Assembly (NCBI GenBank): GCA_002083615.1
Contig: MSXO01000022.1
Span: 65,674-129,673 of the forward strand
DNA from: Proteobacteria bacterium ST_bin11
GTDB taxonomy: Bacteria > Pseudomonadota > Gammaproteobacteria > Methylococcales > Methylomonadaceae
Length of the DNA: 64,000 nucleotides
Direction of reading: 5' to 3'
Made by a program: the position numbers and the translations under genes. Numbering within the stretch: the first letter of the stretch is position 1; each line of letters opens with the position of its first letter. The notes beneath the pieces are model-generated. The model did not search any database and was not told the DNA's origin. It worked only from the letters and a program-made list of their open reading frames with translations. This document shows positions 38,878-47,672 of this stretch, one piece after another.

Positions 38878-39855
38878 TTACAAAAATAACCCATCAATCG
38901 GCGAAGACGCCGACGCAAAACGCTTGCGCGGCATGCGCCCAGCCAGGAAAGCTTCTCGACCGGCTTCTATGCCTTTTTTCATTGCCGACGCCATCAGCAC
39001 CGGGTTTTTCGCAGCGGCGATTGCGGTGTTCATTAACACGCCGTCGCAGCCCAACTCCATTGCCATCGCTGCGTCGGAGGCAGTGCCGACGCCGGCATCG
39101 ACCAGGATGGGCACCTTGGCATTTTCGACGATGGTCAGGATGTTATAGGGGTTGCGGATACCCAAGCCGGAACCGATCGGCGCGGCCAGCGGCATTACCG
39201 CCACGCAACCGATTTCTTCCAGACGCTTGGCGGCAATCGGGTCGTCGTTGGTGTAGACCATCACGTCGAAGCCTTCCTTAACCAGCAATTCCGCGGCGAC
39301 ATAGGTCTCGGCAACGTCTGGAAACAAAGTCAGCTGATCGGCCAACACTTCCAGCTTCACCAGTTTGTGGCCGCCTAACAATTCGCGCGCCAGACGGCAG
39401 GTGCGGACCGCATCGTCGGCCGTGTAGCAACCGGCGGTGTTGGGCAGGATGGTGTATTTATCCGGGGAAATTACGTCCAGCAAGCTGGGTTCGCCAGGGT
39501 TTTGGCCAATGTTGGTGCGGCGAATGGCGACAGTGATGATCTCGGCGCCGCTGGCTTCAGTGGCCAGGCGGGTTTCTTCCAGATCCTTGTATTTGCCAGA
39601 ACCGACCAGCAGCCTTGAGCTATAGTTTTTGCCGGCCAGCGTAAAGTAGTCGGCTTGGCCGCCGCCGATGGCTTGCACGATTTCCAAACGGTCATCGTTT
39701 TGCAAGCGCTGGCTGGCGTGTTGAGTAAAGGGCAGGATTTCTTTGTTCAATTCCACAGCGATGCGTTTGCCGCTTAAGCCCAAATCGGCAATTACGTCGG
39801 CAACGGTGGCGTCCTCGCCATATTCGCGATTGTCGCCATTGACCTGTATTTTCAT
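38878..39855 (-). CDS. thiSG: ThiS-ThiG fusion: sulfur carrier plus thiazole synthase
   Basis: A 325-residue protein joining the sulfur carrier ThiS (residues 1-66) and thiazole synthase ThiG (about 70-325) of thiamine synthesis. ThiS ends in the usual Gly-Gly (GGG at 64-66), yet here the chain runs on into ThiG without a stop. ThiG is complete: the LVGSGKYK start, Lys167 in LVKLEV, PLAAPIGSGLGI and VDAGVGTASDAA. Free ThiS needs an exposed C-terminal carboxylate for adenylation and sulfur loading, so the fusion must be cut or use another route. It starts four bases after aroG, so they are likely co-transcribed. No TPP riboswitch is seen. Confidence 0.9.
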   Translation of the reverse strand: MKIQVNGDNREYGEDATVADVIADLGLSGKRIAVELNKEILPFTQHASQRLQNDDRLEIVQAIGGGQADYFTLAGKNYSSRLLVGSGKYKDLEETRLATEASGAEIITVAIRRTNIGQNPGEPSLLDVISPDKYTILPNTAGCYTADDAVRTCRLARELLGGHKLVKLEVLADQLTLFPDVAETYVAAELLVKEGFDVMVYTNDDPIAAKRLEEIGCVAVMPLAAPIGSGLGIRNPYNILTIVENAKVPILVDAGVGTASDAAMAMELGCDGVLMNTAIAAAKNPVLMASAMKKGIEAGREAFLAGRMPRKRFASASSPIDGLFL

Positions 39856-39858
39856 GCT

Positions 39859-40938
39859 TTAAACCTTGTGTGTTGTCGCGGCACGACGACGTTCTACGGC
39901 GCCGGCCAGTTGGTGTAACAATTCTGTGCTGTCTTCCCAGCACAAGCAGGCATCGGTAATGCTTTGTCCATAAGTCAAGGGTTTGCCTTCCTCGACATCC
40001 TGACGACCACCGACTAGATGGCTTTCCACCATCGCGCCGATGATCCGGTTGTCGCCGCCGCGGATCTGTCCCGCCACATCTTGGGCAACCAGCATTTGCC
40101 TTTCGTATTTTTTAGAACTGTTGGCGTGACTAAAATCGATCATGATATTCGGGCGCAGGCCCGCGCCGGCCAGGCCTTCGGCTACTTGCTCGACGCTGAC
40201 TTCGTCGTAGTTAGGTCGATTGTTGCCGCCGCGCAGGATAATGTGCGCATCTTCGTTGCCGCGCGTCGAAAAAATCGCCGACCGGCCTTCCTTGGTCAAG
40301 GATAAAAAGTGATGGGGGCTCATCGCCGCGTTGATCGCGTCGATGGCAATTTTGATGCCGCCATCGGTGGCGTTTTTGAAACCGACGGGACAGGATAAAC
40401 CGGACGCCAGTTCCCGATGTACCTGGCTCTCGGTAGTGCGGGCGCCGATGGCTCCCCAGGAAATCAAGTCGGAGACATATTGCGGTGTGATCAAATCCAG
40501 ATATTCGGTAGCAGCGGGCACCCCCAGGTTATTCACATCCGACAATAATTGCCGGGCCATGCGCAGGCCCTTGTTGATGTTGAAGCTGGAATTGAGGTCG
40601 GGATCGTTGATTAGACCTTTCCAGCCTACGGTGGTCCTTGGTTTTTCGAAATAAACGCGCATTACGATCACCAGATCTTCTTGCAACTCGTCCATGATGA
40701 GTTTCAAGCGACCAGCGTATTCCACGGCAGCTGCCGTGTCATGGATCGAGCAGGGGCCGATAATCACCAGTAATCTATCGTCGGCACCGGTAAGAATGTT
40801 GTGAATCGCCTCCCTAGCATGCAGAATGGTGGCGGCCGCCTGCTCTGTCATCGGGATTTCTTCATGAACCTGAATCGGCGCCACCACTTCCTTGGTTTCA
40901 CAAATTCTTAAATCATCGGTGTTATAGTTAGTTGGCAT
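39859..40938 (-). CDS. aroG: 3-deoxy-7-phosphoheptulonate synthase, class I
   Basis: First enzyme of the shikimate pathway; joins phosphoenolpyruvate and erythrose 4-phosphate. The 359 residues show LLVIIGPCSIHD, VMRVYFEKPRTTVGWKGLINDP, GARTTESQVHREL, VGFKNATDG, IMIDFSHANSSKKY and MVESHLVGG. The ATG at 40938 fits the family better than a TTG four codons earlier. Which amino acid (Phe, Tyr or Trp) inhibits it cannot be read from the sequence. Followed by thiSG. Confidence 0.92.
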   Translation of the reverse strand: MPTNYNTDDLRICETKEVVAPIQVHEEIPMTEQAAATILHAREAIHNILTGADDRLLVIIGPCSIHDTAAAVEYAGRLKLIMDELQEDLVIVMRVYFEKPRTTVGWKGLINDPDLNSSFNINKGLRMARQLLSDVNNLGVPAATEYLDLITPQYVSDLISWGAIGARTTESQVHRELASGLSCPVGFKNATDGGIKIAIDAINAAMSPHHFLSLTKEGRSAIFSTRGNEDAHIILRGGNNRPNYDEVSVEQVAEGLAGAGLRPNIMIDFSHANSSKKYERQMLVAQDVAGQIRGGDNRIIGAMVESHLVGGRQDVEEGKPLTYGQSITDACLCWEDSTELLHQLAGAVERRRAATTHKV

Positions 40939-41044
40939 GACACTCAGCAATACGCTTTCAATAGAGGGATTAGTCGGCTATTTTAACCGTTTTGCCTGTC
41001 GGTGTTACAAACTAATGCCGAAACCGACCTGAGAAAACCCGGAC

Positions 41045-41839
41045 ATGACAGACGACAGACCCATTAAGCGCTGCCTGACGGTGTGCTTGGCGCAATCGTT
41101 CGAATTCGCGCAGTTGCGGGAAAAACTGCTTGATACTACCCGCGCGCAATTGTTCAGAAACGCCTTGGTCATCGATTACAAGAGCGGCTGCGCGATTGTG
41201 TTTTCCTACGGCGTCATGGTCTGCTGGAACCTCAACCTAGACGACCGGCGTTCTCTGCAGGATTTGCTGCTGGATTACGCGATCAAACCCGATGCCGAGC
41301 CGCAGGAAGATAACTTCAGCTATGAAGTGGGTTGCGAGCAAGACCGGTTTCAGCACGACCACCTGGAACTCCAGTCCGCCGATTTCAAAGTACTGTTGGC
41401 GCTATCGCACGCGATGGCGCAGTCGATCAAGCTGGCGGCTTTCGAAGGTCATGCTATCGACACGATACGCGCTACCAGCCATTTGCCGCAGTCGCTAGCG
41501 CGGGAAGGCAAGATCAAGCTGAATCGTAAAACCATGGCGATGATCCGCGGTCAATTGTTCTTGACCAAGAGCGACATCATCCTCAATTACGATTTGCTGG
41601 ATACCCCGGAGTTTTTCTGGGAACACCCGGAATATCAACATATTTACTCGATGGCCGCTAATTACCTGGAAATTCAGCAGCGCACCGACGTTTTGTCAAA
41701 AAAGCTTGAGACAATACACGAGCTGTTGGAAATGCTGGCGGATGAACAAAAGCACCAGCACTCCTCGGCTTTGGAGTGGATCATTATCTGGCTGATTGCG
41801 GTGGAGATTGTCATGTCGATTTTGGATAAGCTTGTTTAG
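41045..41839 (+). CDS. RMD1/DUF155 family protein
   Basis: A 264-residue protein of DUF155, related to yeast Rmd1 and mitochondrial RMND1. CAIVFSYGVMVCWNLNLDDR near residue 55 and the LARSVKL-like helix are typical, with a long helical stretch (YLEIQQRTDVLSKKLETIHELLEMLADEQKHQ) and a C-terminal membrane helix (about 244-262). Function in bacteria is unknown. Divergent from aroG. Confidence 0.85.
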   Translation: MTDDRPIKRCLTVCLAQSFEFAQLREKLLDTTRAQLFRNALVIDYKSGCAIVFSYGVMVCWNLNLDDRRSLQDLLLDYAIKPDAEPQEDNFSYEVGCEQDRFQHDHLELQSADFKVLLALSHAMAQSIKLAAFEGHAIDTIRATSHLPQSLAREGKIKLNRKTMAMIRGQLFLTKSDIILNYDLLDTPEFFWEHPEYQHIYSMAANYLEIQQRTDVLSKKLETIHELLEMLADEQKHQHSSALEWIIIWLIAVEIVMSILDKLV

Positions 41840-42058
41840 CAAGGCTGACTCTTGGCTTTGCAATGCGGCGCGCAGCTAGCCGCATGCGAAATTTGTCCAA
41901 GAAAATCAAGGGTTGACGATTCAGGCGACTGCCATGATAATCGGATCAGAGATTGAACTCGCTCACAATAATATTGGTAACTAGCTAAATCTCCGCTTGG
42001 TCTTCCCGTTGAGTCTGAGAAAGGAGTCGTATCACTAAATTTACTTTAAGGACAAATC

Positions 42059-42763
42059 ATGAAAATACTTTCTATCTTGTTGGCGACGTTCTTGTACTCG
42101 GCCAGCGCCAACGCCGCTCTGCAATTTAATTTTTCTGGAAATTTCGTCAATTTCACGACGGGCACTTTTGAAGGACAATTAAACTTTGATGTCTTTTCAC
42201 CGAAATCCAGTGAATTTAAGCCAGCGTTAGGCGGTGAGCAACCCGTTTTGAATTTAAGGTACTCTGTGAGCCCCGCTTTGTCGCTAATGGTTAAAGATGA
42301 GTTCGGTGTTGAAAAGCAGTTCAAAATTGACAACAATGCTCCAGTTGTGATTGATGTTATAGACGATTTGACAATCAGCGAAACTCAGATAACTGATCGG
42401 GGTTTTACCAACGACGATATCAAGCCCGGTACTTATGATTTTATGGGTCTCCGTATGGAATCATCTCCCCCTGGAGACGATTTGTCTTTCCAAAAATTTT
42501 CGGTTTTGGCTTTTTTCGATAAGAACTTACTCGACAGTACTGATCTTGAAAACCCTAACTTTCAAGGTGTGTTCGAACTACGTCCAAGTTATGTGGTTTT
42601 TGAAATCAACCGGGAGTTGGGCGATAGTGCGGATTTTCGTGGCGCCGGCAAGTTTACGGCTAGCGAGATCATCGACACCACGCCTGTTCCTTTGCCTGGC
42701 GCCGTATGGTTATTTGGTAGCGTTATCGCCGGGTTAGGTTACCGTATGCGCAAACAAGCTTAA
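42059..42763 (+). CDS. PEP-CTERM / VPLPGAVWLF sorting exported protein
   Basis: A 234-residue secreted protein. Signal peptide 1-19 ends SANAA. The C-terminus has the sorting signal VPLPGAVWLFGS, a hydrophobic segment and basic RMRKQA. The body is a beta-rich, Asp-rich domain with no recognisable catalytic motif. Its last 30 bases overlap, tail to tail, the end of cobC on the other strand. Confidence 0.8.
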   Translation: MKILSILLATFLYSASANAALQFNFSGNFVNFTTGTFEGQLNFDVFSPKSSEFKPALGGEQPVLNLRYSVSPALSLMVKDEFGVEKQFKIDNNAPVVIDVIDDLTISETQITDRGFTNDDIKPGTYDFMGLRMESSPPGDDLSFQKFSVLAFFDKNLLDSTDLENPNFQGVFELRPSYVVFEINRELGDSADFRGAGKFTASEIIDTTPVPLPGAVWLFGSVIAGLGYRMRKQA

Positions 42764-43753
42764 ATCCTCGATATCAGGATGAGTCAGTGCCTGCGCCAAT
42801 CGTTGCCAGGCTGGCTCGTCTTTCGGTAAACCAAAACGCAGGCTAGCGGGTTCGTGAAACAAACGGGTCAGAATGCCCCGGTTGGCCAACAGCTCTTGCA
42901 GCTTAGACGCTTGTTGATTTTTCACCCATTGAAATAAAGTGCATCCCCCGCTGGGCGGCCAACCGCAGTCAGTCAATAGCCGTTCTAGCCTTTGGCCCTC
43001 AGATGCTAGCAATGCAGCGTTCGCAGCCTGCCAAGTGCGATCAGCTAAAGCCAGCGCCGCGATATAGCGACCGGGATGGCTAACAGTCCACGGCCCGAGT
43101 AACTCTGCGAGTCTCGCCAATAACGTCGGTTCGGCAATCACGAAGCCGCAGCGGATGCCTGCCAGGCCAAAAAACTTTCCGACAGAACGCAAGACAATTA
43201 AGCCTGGCTGTACCGGCGATGAGGACAGGCTGTAGTGATCCGGCAAGCCGTCCATAAATGCTTCGTCGATCAATAACCAACCGCCGCGTCGGCTAAGCTT
43301 TTCATGCCAACATAACAGCTGCGACCGAGTCCAAAGTCGACCTGTAGGATTATTCGGATTCACCAGAATAAGAACATCCAGCTCCTCCACTCGTTCATCA
43401 ATCGCACTTTCTTCGAGTCTGATGATTTGATGACCGGCTTTTTGCCAACTGCCGGCATGTTCGGCATAGGCTGGATGCAGAACGCCGACTCGCGACTTTG
43501 CCCTCAGTAACGGCAGGCTTTGAATCGCCGCTTGCGAACCGGCCACAGTCAGCAACGAGTCATTTTGATAATACGCGCGGGCAGCAGAGAGTAACTCGTC
43601 ATCATCTTCGGGTAAGCGTTGCCAGCAGGCGGCGGGGATGGGCGGCACTGGCCAGCCGTTGGGATTGATACCAGTCGACAAATCCAGCCAGTCGGGCAAA
43701 GGAATGCCATATTGGCTTGCGGCTTGCCGCAAGCGTCCGCCGTGTTCAAGCAA
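42734..43753 (-). CDS. cobC: L-threonine-O-3-phosphate decarboxylase / CobC-type aminotransferase
   Basis: PLP enzyme of class I/II that provides aminopropanol phosphate for the lower loop of adenosylcobalamin (named cobD in Salmonella, cobC in Pseudomonas). The start is a TTG at 43753 (LLEHGGRLRQAA), with GGGAG seven bases before it, since the family begins LEHGGRL. DLSTGINPNGWP, VNPNNPTGRLW, DEAFMD and RSVGKFFGLAGIRCGF, with the PLP Lys, are present. It overlaps cbiB by about eight bases in the riboswitch operon. Confidence 0.88.
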   Translation of the reverse strand: MLEHGGRLRQAASQYGIPLPDWLDLSTGINPNGWPVPPIPAACWQRLPEDDDELLSAARAYYQNDSLLTVAGSQAAIQSLPLLRAKSRVGVLHPAYAEHAGSWQKAGHQIIRLEESAIDERVEELDVLILVNPNNPTGRLWTRSQLLCWHEKLSRRGGWLLIDEAFMDGLPDHYSLSSSPVQPGLIVLRSVGKFFGLAGIRCGFVIAEPTLLARLAELLGPWTVSHPGRYIAALALADRTWQAANAALLASEGQRLERLLTDCGWPPSGGCTLFQWVKNQQASKLQELLANRGILTRLFHEPASLRFGLPKDEPAWQRLAQALTHPDIEDLSLFAHTVT

Positions 43754-44660
43754 TCGCGTCTCCCAAGCCAATGACGAGCAGCCATATTAATAGTGTACGC
43801 TGGATCAGCTTGCAGGCGCGAAAGATATCCCTGTCTTCAGGCAGTTGCCCACCGCCAAACCAGGGCTTTTGTTTCATTTGCCCCTGATAACAAGCGGGCC
43901 CGCCCAGTTGTAACATCAGGGCGCCGCCGCCTGCGGTCATTACCGGTCCGGCGTTGGGGCTGTCCAATAGACCAGCCTGGGTTCGCCAGGCGTTGATGGC
44001 TGCTGCGGTGTTGCCTAGCAAGGCATAACTCAAAGCCGTCAAGCGCGCCGGCAGCCAGTTCAGTACATCGTCGAAACGGGCAGCGGCCCAGCCGAAATGT
44101 AAATACCGTTGATTTTTGTAACCCCACATCGCATCCAGGGTGTTACTGAACCGGTAGAGCAAGGCGCCGAACGGTCCCAGTACGACAAACCAAAACAGCG
44201 GCGCAAATACCGCATCGGCACCGTTTTCCAGCACCGATTCGATGGTGGCTCGCCGCACATCGGCTTCGGTCATTGCTGCCGTTTGACGGCTAACGATTTT
44301 GCCAACCTGTTGCCGCGCTAACGATAAGTCGTTGCCCAACAAGGCCGCATGCACGGCCAATGCATGCTCCTGCAGGCTACGGGCAGCGATACAGAAATAC
44401 AAAATTACTACATCGACCACGATTTGCAATGGCGTCCAAGCGGGCAATATCAGTAACAACAGGCAAGGCATTAAGGCCAGCAAAACCGCTACACTGCCGT
44501 AAATGCGTTGGCGAAAGGCCGTTTGTCGGCTGCTTGACAGGCGCTTTTCAACTACACCGGCCCATTTTCCAAACGCCACTAAGGGGTGATACGCATTGCG
44601 TGGCTCGCCCAGCCAGAGATCGATGGTGACGGCCAACAAAATGCTGAAGGTAAGAAGCAT
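43746..44660 (-). CDS. cbiB: Adenosylcobinamide-phosphate synthase CbiB
   Basis: Integral membrane enzyme that joins aminopropanol phosphate to adenosylcobyric acid, giving adenosylcobinamide phosphate. The 304 residues have DLWLGEPRNAYHPLVAFGKW, RDLSLARQQVGKIVSRQT-like helix, ADAVFAPLFWFVVLGPFGALLYRFSNTLDAMWGYKN and a late PNAGPVMTAGGGAL, all typical. Together with cobC it rebuilds the cofactor from salvaged precursor. Called cobD in Pseudomonas. Confidence 0.92.
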   Translation of the reverse strand: MLLTFSILLAVTIDLWLGEPRNAYHPLVAFGKWAGVVEKRLSSSRQTAFRQRIYGSVAVLLALMPCLLLLILPAWTPLQIVVDVVILYFCIAARSLQEHALAVHAALLGNDLSLARQQVGKIVSRQTAAMTEADVRRATIESVLENGADAVFAPLFWFVVLGPFGALLYRFSNTLDAMWGYKNQRYLHFGWAAARFDDVLNWLPARLTALSYALLGNTAAAINAWRTQAGLLDSPNAGPVMTAGGGALMLQLGGPACYQGQMKQKPWFGGGQLPEDRDIFRACKLIQRTLLIWLLVIGLGDAIA

Positions 44661-44776
44661 GGTTAATTCGGGCTAGCGCGCTACTTAAAAACTAGAAAGG
44701 CAGAAAGGGGCAACAAACTTGTTAGGTCCCTACCGGTGGGGAGATTTTCATCGCCCCACTGCATTGCGCGGACTGC

Positions 44777-45352
44777 TTAGATAGCAGTGCGGGTAGCTTT
44801 GGCAGCCAGCAAGGATTTTGCAAGACTGACCAGCGCGAAAATGACCACACCGTAGATCAAAGTAGAAGTCAGGTAAGCCGGGTAATACATGGCAACGCGT
44901 TCGACATATTGGCTAAACGAGCCGTTCGGATAACGGCCTGACAACCAGTAAAAGCTGCCGTTGGAAAACAGAAAGGCAATCGATGTAGCCACTGTCATAG
45001 CCATCAGGTGCTGTGCGGCTGTGCTTAGCGATAACACGGTAAATTTCCGGCACCATTTGCCGCCCAACCACATAGCCCCATAGGAACCGATCAGAAATAC
45101 ATAGGCTTTGGAGGCGCAAAAATCGCTGGTGCCGAGTTTGGTAATTGCTAAATAATCAATCAGCGCCGCTTCCATTAACAACAAGGCAAATAAATAGCGT
45201 CCACCTAGCCATAGGCCTGCGAAAAAAAACACCGCCAACGATGCGTCAGGCAGCGCGAATGGCGTGCCGAAATGGTGGAAGCGGGTAGCGGCCATCAACG
45301 CCATCAACGCGACCGCGCCGGGTTTGACAGCCAAGGTTTGATTCAGATTCAT
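44777..45352 (-). CDS. btuM: BtuM-like cobalamin transporter (solo S component)
   Basis: A 191-residue membrane protein with about six helices. It lies between btuB and cbiB under a cobalamin riboswitch, which is the known context of BtuM, an ECF-type S component that works without the ECF energising module and moves B12 across the inner membrane. ATRFHHFG and PDASLAVFFFAGLWLGG near the start fit that family as I remember it. Cys79 in SDFCASKAY lies where the cobalt-binding Cys80 has been described for the Thiobacillus protein. The family call rests on context, size and this Cys and was not checked by alignment. Confidence 0.75.
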   Translation of the reverse strand: MNLNQTLAVKPGAVALMALMAATRFHHFGTPFALPDASLAVFFFAGLWLGGRYLFALLLMEAALIDYLAITKLGTSDFCASKAYVFLIGSYGAMWLGGKWCRKFTVLSLSTAAQHLMAMTVATSIAFLFSNGSFYWLSGRYPNGSFSQYVERVAMYYPAYLTSTLIYGVVIFALVSLAKSLLAAKATRTAI

Positions 45353-45374
45353 ACAGGGGGTCTCCAGAAAGGGT

Positions 45375-47198
45375 TTAGTAATTGTAATGGATCGAAAAAT
45401 AGAAGTTTCGGCCGAAGCTGTTATAGGTGTTAACCGTTTGGTAACGTTTGTCGAGCATATTATTCAGTTTGGCGCTTAACATCCAATTTTTGTCGATACG
45501 ATATGCGGTGCGTAAATCTGCGGTCACGAAACTGCCTAGCCGCACAGTGTTGGAGCTGTTGTCAAAACGCTCTCCTTGAGCCAACACGGAAGCGCCTAAG
45601 TCAAAGTCGCCGAACGAACGCGAGAGATCGTAGGGCAAGCTTTCCGTGACTCGGCGCGGCAGGCGCAAGTTGGTCTGTCTGTCCTTGGGTGTCATCAAAC
45701 TCATGTTCAGCCTGTTGTTCCAGCCGAGAATCTGCGTACTTACCTCGGCTTCTAGCCCATCTATTTGCGCTTTACCGATATTTTTCGCCGTAAATGGTGT
45801 GCCGCTGAAGACGATCAAGTCTTCTATATTGGTGTGGTAAGCTCGTAACTCCCAGTTCACCCAATCGTGATGCCCGGCTAAACCGGCCTCGGAACTGGTA
45901 GATTTCTCCGGGCGTAAACCAGCGTTTCCGAAACCAGGGAAGTATAACTGGTTAAATGTCGGCGCCTTAAAGGCATTGCCAAAACTGGCGAAGGCACTCA
46001 AACCGTAATCCCAATTGAACCGCCAGCCGATATTGCCGGTGACACTGTCGCCGAAGGCTTGATTTTGGTCCCAGCGCAGCGAAGCATTGAGAAAATGCTT
46101 ATCGAAAATTCGGCTGTGCAAATCGGTGAACACGCCAACATCATAGCGCGAAGTTTCGGCGTATCGGGTGGTGCTGTCGACTTCGTCGAAGCGGTAATCA
46201 GCGCCCACGGTCAATTGATGGTCCTTATCCAAGGCCAGTTCATTCAACCAAGTGGCGTTCCAGCGCGTGGTGTTAAATTGGCTGAAAAACAAACCGGAAT
46301 GCCGAAACTGATCACCATCGTCAACACTCTGACCGACGCGTAACGTGGAGCGCCAGATGTCGTTAAAATTGGCGCTGGCGCTTGCGCCTAAAGTCTGGTT
46401 GATAAACGCCGTGGTGCTGCTAGTGACGTTGTCTATCTCAGTTTCGCCTTCGGCCCGCAGAAAAAACGCTTCCAGTTCTGCGCCATTATCAAAGCGGTAA
46501 CCGGTTTTAGCATTCAAACTGGTGTTGTTATAGCCGTCCCGGTCTGGATTATAGCCATTTGCAACGCTGATCCCGCTGATGGCATTAATGCCCTGGCTGC
46601 CGAATTGCGCGGCTCCCAGGCTATACCATGCCTTACCCCATTTGCCGTTGACAGCCGCCGAGCCGTTATAGGTATCGTAAGAACCGCCGCCAGCTTCCAG
46701 CGCAATGTTCGGACGCTCGCTGTTGCCGCCTTTACGGGTAAATATCTGAATCACCCCGCCGATCGCCTCCGAGCCATAAAAGCTGGACTGCGGGCCGCGG
46801 GTAATTTCCACCCGCTCGATTTGATCGATGGGAATAAACTGAAACGGACTGGTGCCGGTGGTGACCGAACCAACCTTGATGCCGTCGATCAGAACCAGTA
46901 CATGATCGGCATTAGTACCGCGCAGAAAGATATTCGTATCCTTGCCGTAACCGCCGCTCTGCACCATGTCAACGCCTGGCGTACCTTTTAATAACTCCGG
47001 TAAGGTTCTGACCTGAAGTTTCTCGATGTCCTGGCGCGTGTAAACTGTCATCGCCGTGGCCAATTCGTTTTGCCGGGTTTCGGTTCGGGTAGCGGTGACG
47101 ACGGTTTCCGCCAGATTGACCGCCTCGTCGCCATTTGCCGCCAGCACTGGAAAAGGCGTACTCGCCAGAAATAAAGCTTTGTATAGAATTTTTTGCAT
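45375..47198 (-). CDS. btuB: TonB-dependent vitamin B12 receptor BtuB
   Basis: Outer-membrane barrel that takes up cobalamin with energy from TonB. Signal peptide ends around residue 21 (PVLAANG). The TonB box region (ETVVTATRTETRQ) is followed by the plug: TLPELLKGTPGVDMVQSGG, IFLRGTNADHVLVLIDG, RVEITRGPQSSFYGSEAIGGVIQIFTR. About 607 residues from the ATG at 47198, where AGAGGA lies four bases up; an earlier frame reaching 47282 is inside the riboswitch tail. The C-terminus ends with the aromatic barrel strand NFYFSIHYNY. Confidence 0.92.
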   Translation of the reverse strand: MQKILYKALFLASTPFPVLAANGDEAVNLAETVVTATRTETRQNELATAMTVYTRQDIEKLQVRTLPELLKGTPGVDMVQSGGYGKDTNIFLRGTNADHVLVLIDGIKVGSVTTGTSPFQFIPIDQIERVEITRGPQSSFYGSEAIGGVIQIFTRKGGNSERPNIALEAGGGSYDTYNGSAAVNGKWGKAWYSLGAAQFGSQGINAISGISVANGYNPDRDGYNNTSLNAKTGYRFDNGAELEAFFLRAEGETEIDNVTSSTTAFINQTLGASASANFNDIWRSTLRVGQSVDDGDQFRHSGLFFSQFNTTRWNATWLNELALDKDHQLTVGADYRFDEVDSTTRYAETSRYDVGVFTDLHSRIFDKHFLNASLRWDQNQAFGDSVTGNIGWRFNWDYGLSAFASFGNAFKAPTFNQLYFPGFGNAGLRPEKSTSSEAGLAGHHDWVNWELRAYHTNIEDLIVFSGTPFTAKNIGKAQIDGLEAEVSTQILGWNNRLNMSLMTPKDRQTNLRLPRRVTESLPYDLSRSFGDFDLGASVLAQGERFDNSSNTVRLGSFVTADLRTAYRIDKNWMLSAKLNNMLDKRYQTVNTYNSFGRNFYFSIHYNY

Positions 47199-47324
47199 AT
47201 TGTCCTCTGCGCCCGCCGCGCATCCGGGGAAAAAGGACAGAGGAAAAACGGCAGACGAAAAAGACGGAGGCAGGCTAGGCATGAACTCAGACCATTCCGT
47301 AAACAGCCCTCCGCTGTCTCGAAT

Positions 47325-47522
47325 GATCTTCCGGGCCAGTCTCCGGGCTCATAAGTGGCGTTAGGCCTGATCTACGACCTTCCCATGCAAAGCGCACAGT
47401 GGCAAAAACGTAGCTCTTTACTTATCTACCGTTGCGGGGGCAGCGTCGGCATAGGCGGTTAAAACCGCCGCACCGACTTCCTGTTTAAGCGTGGCCGAGA
47501 AACGGCGCAAACACCTGAAAGA
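47325..47522 (-). ncRNA. Cobalamin riboswitch
   Basis: On the minus strand, upstream of btuB, the conserved pieces of the B12 aptamer occur in order: GGAAGTCGGTGCGG, GCCGACGCTGCCCCCGCAAC, the B12-box element GCCACTG followed by GCATGGGAAGG, and GAGCCCGGAGACTGGCC. Further on (about 47299-47315) is a hairpin, CAGCGGAGGGCTG, that could hide a ribosome site or control termination. It predicts that B12 represses btuB, btuM, cbiB and cobC. Confidence 0.92.
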
Positions 47523-47672
47523 AGCGGGGAATTGTAGGGAGTCGAAGCCGATAAAGCAAGAACACCTGGTCGATTACAGCCAAACCGCATTGCAAATACC
47601 CCTTTACCTGCTATACATTGGTGCATTGATCAATGCTGTTAACTTAGACTTCAAACGAATACGGGCGGGATT

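Noticed and set aside
39800..39860. TPP riboswitch for thiSG
   Set aside because: Only three bases separate aroG and thiSG, and no THI-box is seen nearby; thiSG appears to be read through from aroG.
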